A DNA stretch of 64,000 nt from Sipunculus nudus. Its lineage: Eukaryota; Annelida; Sipuncula; Golfingiida; Sipunculidae. The stretch lies in NCBI GenBank assembly GCA_026874595.1, contig CM049320.1:28694714-28758713 (forward strand). Reading direction: 5' to 3'. Position 1 is the stretch's first letter; the number at the start of each line of letters is the position of its first letter. This document shows positions 57,984-64,000 of the stretch, in pieces. The position numbers and the translations under genes were made by a program. The notes beneath the pieces are model-generated. The model was not told the origin of the DNA. It ran no database searches and was given only the letters and a program-made list of their open reading frames with translations.

Positions 57984-58238
57984 TTAATTACAACTGAGTT
58001 CATACTTTTGATTAATGGTCTTCTTAATGTAGCAAACGCTGGCTATTTCCTGTGGGAAAGCAGTTGACTGGCTTGTGCTTGGAAGTGAAGACATTGTGTC
58101 ATCTTCAGTTGTAATGCTTACATCAAGCAGTTTGGTTTTCATTTTTGCTAACGTCGAAGTAGATGGTGATGTGACAGCTGGGTCTTCTGGTGCGTCTGGA
58201 GTCGTGACGTCATTTGCAAGACGATATCTTAACTTCAG
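57984..58238 (-). CDS. Exon: stalk and Cys tail of the minus-strand CTLD gene
   Basis: Acceptor ttcaaacag, phase 0; begins LKLRYRLANDVTTPDAPED. Rich in Thr, Ser, Pro and Asp. Terminates TAA, seen as tta at 57,984-57,986 on the + strand. Confidence 0.65.
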   Translation of the reverse strand: MKLRYRLANDVTTPDAPEDPAVTSPSTSTLAKMKTKLLDVSITTEDDTMSSLPSTSQSTAFPQEIASVCYIKKTINQKYELSCN

Positions 58239-60941
58239 CTGTTTGAATAAAATATCCAAGTCTCCGCATTTAATAATAAACATGTATTGTTCATCAATCC
58301 TGGTTTGCATGTTTATTGTCTACTCGCTGGAAGATGTTGTATTGAGGAGGGATTAGAGTCGGGCCCGAACTATATCGTATTCTACCAAAACAAAATAGAA
58401 TAGAAAAATACGTGCTGCATACAGAAAAGCAGCGGCTGATATTGGTTCTGGTAGCGTTTTCTTCCCTATACTTCTGCACGCCAGTGGTATGTTAATATTT
58501 CAATTCCACCCACGAGAACAGTTAGTATCTAACAGATCAAAACGATAAAGAAAGGTTGGATAGCACAAGGTAGCAGATTTGGTAAAAAAACCTAATAACT
58601 AAGATCAATCCAAATGCTGTTTTAAATTATTTATAGACCAAACAAAATAAACATTATTTTGAACCTGGCTGAGTGTTCTTCTTCATGGTATACATATCTT
58701 GTAAATTTTCCTTTATTTTAACATAATTTCCTGACATTTAAACATTTATAAAGGGACCCAATCACCTATAAAGCATGATGAGTTAAAAAGAAAAATAATT
58801 TCTTCCGATTGAAATAAATCTGTACCTGCCAAATCATTTTCTTGAAGCCGTTGGCTTATTCCTGTAAACGATTGTTGAAAACAGTGGCCGGGCGCGAAGG
58901 CAGGTGTAAACATAAACACAGTGCTAGGGGTTGTGTGCAGCGCGGAGCCACAACACTTGTCAATCAGGAAATGCCCTGACAGACTTGGTAAAAAAATATA
59001 AAACATGTTCCCGCTCTCTGAAACACCACGTGTTGCCCCTATTAATCGGACCTCCAGTTACGCGGCCTTGTTATTGTAAACAGACACACCTGAACCCTGT
59101 TTACCAACACGCACGGTCATAACAAGATGTTAAACAGCCGTAAGCGAGGAAATTAGATTGTGTGCTGGGATGGTTCTGCTGGGAAGCCTTTGTTTAAACA
59201 AAACTGAACTGATAGTGTGAAAGCATAGCCATGATATTAATCCTGATTATGTCCCTTTAAGGGTACACTATTTGATATTTAATAAAAGTTAGTCGTTAAA
59301 GGTGGCTCGCTGTTTCAGGGTGCATTAAATAAAGTACCGTTTAAAAAAATATTCGATCATGGTTTTCTAATTTCCTTTCAGATCGATCGGATAATATTTA
59401 CATAAATATGTTTTAAATGTAACATTGCTAGTTCACACAATTTACAGTTGACAGTTGATCACATGTGCATACATGAAAAAATGAAGCAATTAGAAGTGTA
59501 TTGTTATAAGTCATGGTAGCAAAATACTACATTTGTTTAAAACTTGAATGGCCAGTCCGAGAATTCTTCATTTTTAGAGAATCATTATTTTCATCGAAAT
59601 CATGACTTTTATATCGCATTAAGTCTATATCTCTTAGATAAAATATGAAGCCCGGAACCTGATGCAATATTAATACATTTTTGCCATATTCTTTAATTAT
59701 TTTAAACCTAGAAACATAATTTCACATGTGGTTAGTTACTAGAAATTATATTCAGCTGAAGGTTTTATATTATTTGTACATAATGATGAAAAGAACTCTG
59801 AAAATGGTTATATGATGCAAAAAATCTCGGGATTACTGAACTTAATATCGTATATATCCATTCGACTTCTGTTCGACTTCTTTCTTGATGCAGTGATATT
59901 ATTAGTGATAATATTAAAGTGATCATATTTATTCAGTATTAAGCAGTCTCAACCGACGTTTTGCACAGTATCCTTCTTTTTCTGATCCCATCGCATTCTT
60001 CGGCCGTCCAGGTTTCATTTCCAGCGCTGATTCTGAGGCAAGAGCAAGTTCCTTTGATCGTGGCACCTTATTTGTGTCAAACACAAGATAAACTGATATT
60101 TATTCGATATAAACAGTAGTTACCTAATGATAATATCCCACCGTGAATTTTGCTGAAATATAAAGAATTAGCAAAATAGGCTTTTTTATGGTTTGGCTAT
60201 GGCTATCACTCATTCTTAGAACTTTTAAAACCATCATTTAATGCATATGTTGCAGAACTGAAGGCGAAGTAGAACTTAGTATGCTAAAAAATGATTGGTC
60301 GAGGGCAAATAATCTAGAACATAAATAATTGGTTATACTTCTTTTCATTTTGATAAGATGGAAGAACAATGCACGGTTTGATATCCGCTTCTTTCATATT
60401 GAGCCATTATTTCAATCAGATTATTTCGGTCAAGATGTTTTCACAAAATTGATTGCTTATGGTATGTTGGAGAAATGTAATTAACATCCACACATTTGAT
60501 TTTAATTAATCCTACTATAAATTTCGTTTTAGAAAATTTCACCATTTCAGTGCTGTCTGTATTCATTTAACCGAAATAATTACGCAACAAGTTGAATAAA
60601 AAGACTCATATATATAATTTTTATCATAACATATTAATACTCGTTTAAAAGAGCCTTTTCTATGACAACCTACGAAAAGAACAATTGTTTCACTTACTAA
60701 ATGCGTTTTTGCCTCTAGATATCCAAACACTCGGAACCTTACTACTGGGAAGCAGAAACATGGATATCCACTTGTTTTCTACTTCGGATTCAATTCGAAC
60801 AACCTGAGCCTCGTACGCTTCACAAACGACCTCTGTTTGTGTATAAGTGTAGAGGTGAGGTTTTAACCGATAACAAGTTGTTTGGAATTTGACACAGTTC
60901 TTTGGAAAGTTGCCCAATGCAGTGAAAAGATCGTTATACAT
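57984..60941 (-). CDS. Divergent single-CTLD protein with Thr/Ser-rich stalk, minus strand (5' end incomplete)
   Basis: Exons in transcript order: 60,941(or 60,899)-60,698, 60,066-59,954 and 58,238-57,984. The first encodes NCVKFQTTCYRLKPHLYTYT, then CEAYEAQVVRIESEVENKW and PSVWIS, ending in phase 1 at GTAAGT. The second, entered in phase 1, encodes GTCSCLRISAGNETWTAEEC and RKRRILCKTS, the C-terminal CTLD half, and leaves in phase 0. The third, in phase 0, is a stalk (VTTPDAPEDPAVTSPSTST, TTEDDTMSSLPSTSQ) ending SVCYIKKTINQKYELSCN-stop, a tail like that of the array genes. The stalk is not repetitive. Its signal exon was not found; the ATG at 60,941 does not begin a signal peptide. Probably a distant paralogue, transcribed toward the array. 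Confidence 0.68.
59954..60066 (-). CDS. Exon: C-terminal CTLD half, minus-strand gene
   Basis: 113 nt, acceptor aaataag, donor gttgag. Pattern C-x2-L..W....C....ILC matches GLCTLM..VWYS..C....AVC of the array CTLD exons in order and spacing. Confidence 0.7.
60698..60941 (-). CDS. Exon: N-terminal CTLD half, minus-strand gene
   Basis: Donor GTAAGTG (60,691-60,697). The acceptor is probably the AG before aactgtgtc (exon start 60,899, 202 nt), the first AG after a long AG-free tract. An alternative is initiation at the ATG 60,941. The end aligns with the array exons: W.....LLP...PSVWI..G..AF. Confidence 0.7.
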
Positions 60942-63900
60942 GAAACAGTTTTACATTTACATGAAACAGTTGCAAATTTATTTAAAGAGAAAAATACCAG
61001 AAACGGATTTGTAATTTAATGAGGCAATCATATAGATAAATGGCTCCATGTTGGTTCAATACTGGAAATATCTTGGGACAGTTAATGACAAAGACACTTT
61101 TACCAATCCAGCTTTTACTAAAACAGTTTTATACTTGAATACTGTTGGTTAGCAAAGAATAAACGGCAACAATAAGAAAAACAAACAAAAAAATCCTCAA
61201 ATTCTCTTTTTACGTATAAATTACGATAACGCTTACAAAGTATTAATGATTTGTAGAAAATGTGCACCCATCACACGTTTGTAGGAAGCCTAGGCTATAA
61301 TAATCCAGTTTGCCTTGGTGACGACTAAATAAAAGTATTAAATTTCAAATATGTATCATGGACATCTCTTTACTCAGTTATTGTTACAACTTTCATGGAA
61401 CACAAACCGTACCCCTCCCTGGGTAACGCTGTTGCTTAATTATATTGCTCTAATTATATAAATTATTGATGATGTGTAACAAAGGGGCTCTATTATCATG
61501 ATGGTCCAATCAGAACGATCACCTTGGAAGCGACTATTACAACCCACTGGCTTAAAATACAGGAAATGTCAATTTGATCTCAAGTATAGACAAAATGTTA
61601 AAGGGAATCGATTGGATTTGATTGGGACAGAATATCCTTATACTCGCTCTCCTGTGATAATGCGAATGAAAGTAAAATATTATTTTAATTCTTTCCAAGC
61701 TGATCCTCTGATTGGGTCATTTTACGTTGTTTCAACAGTTTGTCAATGATGTTTTTTTTATAATACATAAAACGTATAACACCATCACTATGGAAAGACT
61801 TCAACAAGGCCTAATCCTCTGAAACAATTTATTATAATTCTGATATTCGATTACACAAAATATATTGGAGTTATGTAAATCTTTAATAATAGTTTAACAT
61901 TCAGTATGCTTTTGTGTTATAAAGATGAATATATCAATTACACAAATATATCTCATTGAAATTTGTAAAACGTCTAAGCTCAATCAATATTTATCAATCG
62001 AGGCAGATAGATGTTGCACTAAAAAGAATCGATAGTCTGAAACATGAAAGAACAAAAAAAGAAGGTTAATGTGACAGTATAAATTACCAACCATCCAGGC
62101 ATGCTTGCCGACCATCTTTTCATAAGGTTTTCTTTCATATTTATCTTGGAAGCATCGAACATGCAAGGGTATTGATTAGTAGGCATTACAAAAAGTTGTC
62201 TTTGATAAAAGATAAATTCCCATGCAGTTTACTATTATGCTCATACATGTGTATCCCTGCCAATTAATATCACAATGATCTATTTTGTCATATTTCATTT
62301 AAGATTAAAAAGAGCACGTTGTATTTTGCTGCCAGTTATTTGACAAGCCTTTGCGGTGCATCTCGGAAATTTTACAAATATTCGCCAAAAATGAATACAT
62401 TGGATACAGGATTTCAATAAAGTGCATTTTATGCTATGCACCGGATCGTCATAGACACTGTGATTTGCGTTATAAGGGAGGGACATTCGTTTTCCATACA
62501 CGATTAACCATTACCAATTAAACATTTGACTAAATATAGACGGAAGCGAAAGGGTCACTGATTTGTTTACAGAATAATAACAAAATTACGGGTAGTCTAC
62601 AAGCGACTTCCTCCGTGTATGTTCCGAAATCATAGTGGTACGGGTAATTGAAAGAGAACTTTATCCGAGATGTATAAAAATTCAAAATTTCAGATGGGTA
62701 AGTGAAACCATTGCTGAGATATGAGTGATTTTAACTCAGGGCAGTCAAACAGTTTGACGCTGTGCAAAATTTGTTGTAGGTGGCGCTACAAGTTTTGTGT
62801 AAGATATAAAGCTAACCTAGAGTTAGACTCATGCGAAATTTTAGCACGATTGGTCGAACGAGTTTCAGGATATGTGGGTTAATGTATGGAAACGGACGCA
62901 CAGATGGAAGCTGTGCAGTGAGGAAAGTTGAGAGGTCAATCCAAAATGAGGGCGAAGCAGTTCACATGTGACCCGATCCTAATTCCGTTCATTGGTCACG
63001 GAGGAGTTTTTCGGGAACCTTTTGGGCGGCGGTGGCGGAAGCGATGAGCTGAAAACAAATTATCAGCAAAAACCTGTTTTGGCGGATACAGATACTGTTA
63101 GCAGAGCCATCATCAGCCATTCTGATAGAAACTAGTAATCTCCGTGTCATTTATCTAGTTGCATGCTCCCGCTTGGTGGACCCTTACAATAGCCGACCAC
63201 TGACCGTATTAGTACACAAAATTGCACATGTGTGACCTTTATCTACAGTTTTGGAAAACTCTTCGTTTTACAAAATTGATGTTTTCCATGCATGTGACGA
63301 TGGAACCTACCTTACATTCTATTGCCATTCTAAATGTTTTAACATGGCAACAGAGAGTTTGTTTTTGCAAATTTCTTTAATATCAAGGTTGAGAGTTTAT
63401 ATATGACTGAGAGAGCAAAGATGAGGCACAACCAGGATATACCTGGTCAAGCAGACGTGCGACAACGCTAATCACGTATGTCACTTGACAAACTATGTAC
63501 AGGTGTATAACATAACACTGACATTACTTTGCCTATTTGTTTATAAAATGTTTAAGAAGGAAAGCGAATTACATCTTACGGACTAAGTATATTCTTAATC
63601 AATGCAGTTTTTTAAGGAATTCAAAGAAATCAAATCAAGATAGCTTCTGAACATAAGAAACTTTCAGAGAATTGTTGGTCTTATTTTGATACCGTCAAAA
63701 TTACCGTTGACATATGCCCTTTTCTGAATACATAAGGTATGTTATATTTACTCTTCACGTTTGATCTTTCATTTTAAACTTTTCATGGCTTCAAGGCCCT
63801 GATCGGTTTGGCTCTAAATAAATAAGTACGCAGATTAGTATAGGTAACCATTCATGAATGCAATACATTAACACAAAACCATATAATTTACGGCATCACG

Positions 63901-64000
63901 CTGATACTCAAGCCGTTAAAAGTTTAAACAGTTCTCTGAAAAACATTATAGTTCCTATGCAGTAATTATTTATACGTGTAATTCATATAGTACAATATAA
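60942..64000. other. Unique right flank
   Basis: AT-rich with no recognised gene. Short open frames (61,498-61,749; 62,295-62,501) lack splice context or family resemblance. Near 62,760-62,900 the text (taggtggcgctac, cgaacgagtttcagg) resembles non-coding dispersed repeats seen at ~57,730. Confidence 0.4.

Noticed and set aside
57984-58310. CTLD C-terminal half encoded by the upstream part of the last minus-strand exon (DEQYMFIIKC)
   Set aside because: A better match to the CTLD C-terminal exon, with correct phase on both sides, exists at 59,954-60,066, and the acceptor at 58,239 excludes that segment.

Overview
The window is eukaryotic genomic DNA: strongly AT-rich, with genes split into short exons bounded by GT..AG sites and abundant microsatellites, SINEs, MITE and hAT-type elements and a solo LTR. 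The lineage-expanded C-type-lectin-domain (CTLD) genes and the style of dispersed repeats suggest a marine invertebrate, most likely a bivalve mollusc. That assignment is inference; nothing in the window proves it.

The first ~50.7 kb is a tandem array of three copies of a unit of about 17.7 kb (copy 1: 1-~17,839; copy 2: ~17,840-~35,526; copy 3: ~35,527-~50,740). Unit starts are recognised by the same sequence at 1, 17,840 and 35,527. Each unit carries, on the + strand, (i) a gene I reconstruct as signal-peptide exon, CTLD-A (two exons), CTLD-B (two exons) and one terminal exon encoding a Thr/Asp/Glu-rich repeat stalk plus a short Cys-containing tail, with every splice junction in phase 1; and (ii) a second, broken CTLD locus (C). 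The copy-1 gene is intact from its second exon on (its signal exon must lie left of the window). The copy-2 gene is dead or dying: nonsense codon, frameshifts, no signal exon. The copy-3 gene has its own TATA/Inr-like promoter and signal exon, and its only visible lesion is a one-base deficit in an A-run. The stalk is a 42-bp minisatellite with 17, 14 and 6 units in copies 1, 2 and 3.

The copies differ by large indels and insertions. Copy 2 lacks ~1.8 kb and ~2 kb blocks present in the other two, but carries ~7 kb (28.4-35.35 kb) absent from copy 1, including a 1.5-kb non-autonomous hAT element with an 8-bp target duplication and a fourth decayed CTLD exon. Copy 1 has a Harbinger-like MITE. 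In copy 3 a 1.07-kb solo LTR separates the promoter from an orphan signal-peptide exon at the end of the array.

From 50.74 to 64 kb the sequence is unique flank, mostly without recognisable genes. It holds a more divergent CTLD gene on the minus strand (57,984-60,941) with the same plan. Its last exon ends in a tail resembling the tail of the array genes, which supports the terminal-exon model. The rest is inverted repeats (~53.4-53.8 kb), a degenerate ~430-bp tandem repeat (~55.8-56.9 kb) and unannotatable AT-rich DNA. A decayed minus-strand coding region of unknown function (16,873-17,876) sits at the unit junction and leaves traces at other junctions. Taken together, the window looks like a rapidly evolving secreted-lectin cluster, plausibly of immune or mucosal recognition type; function is inferred only from architecture.
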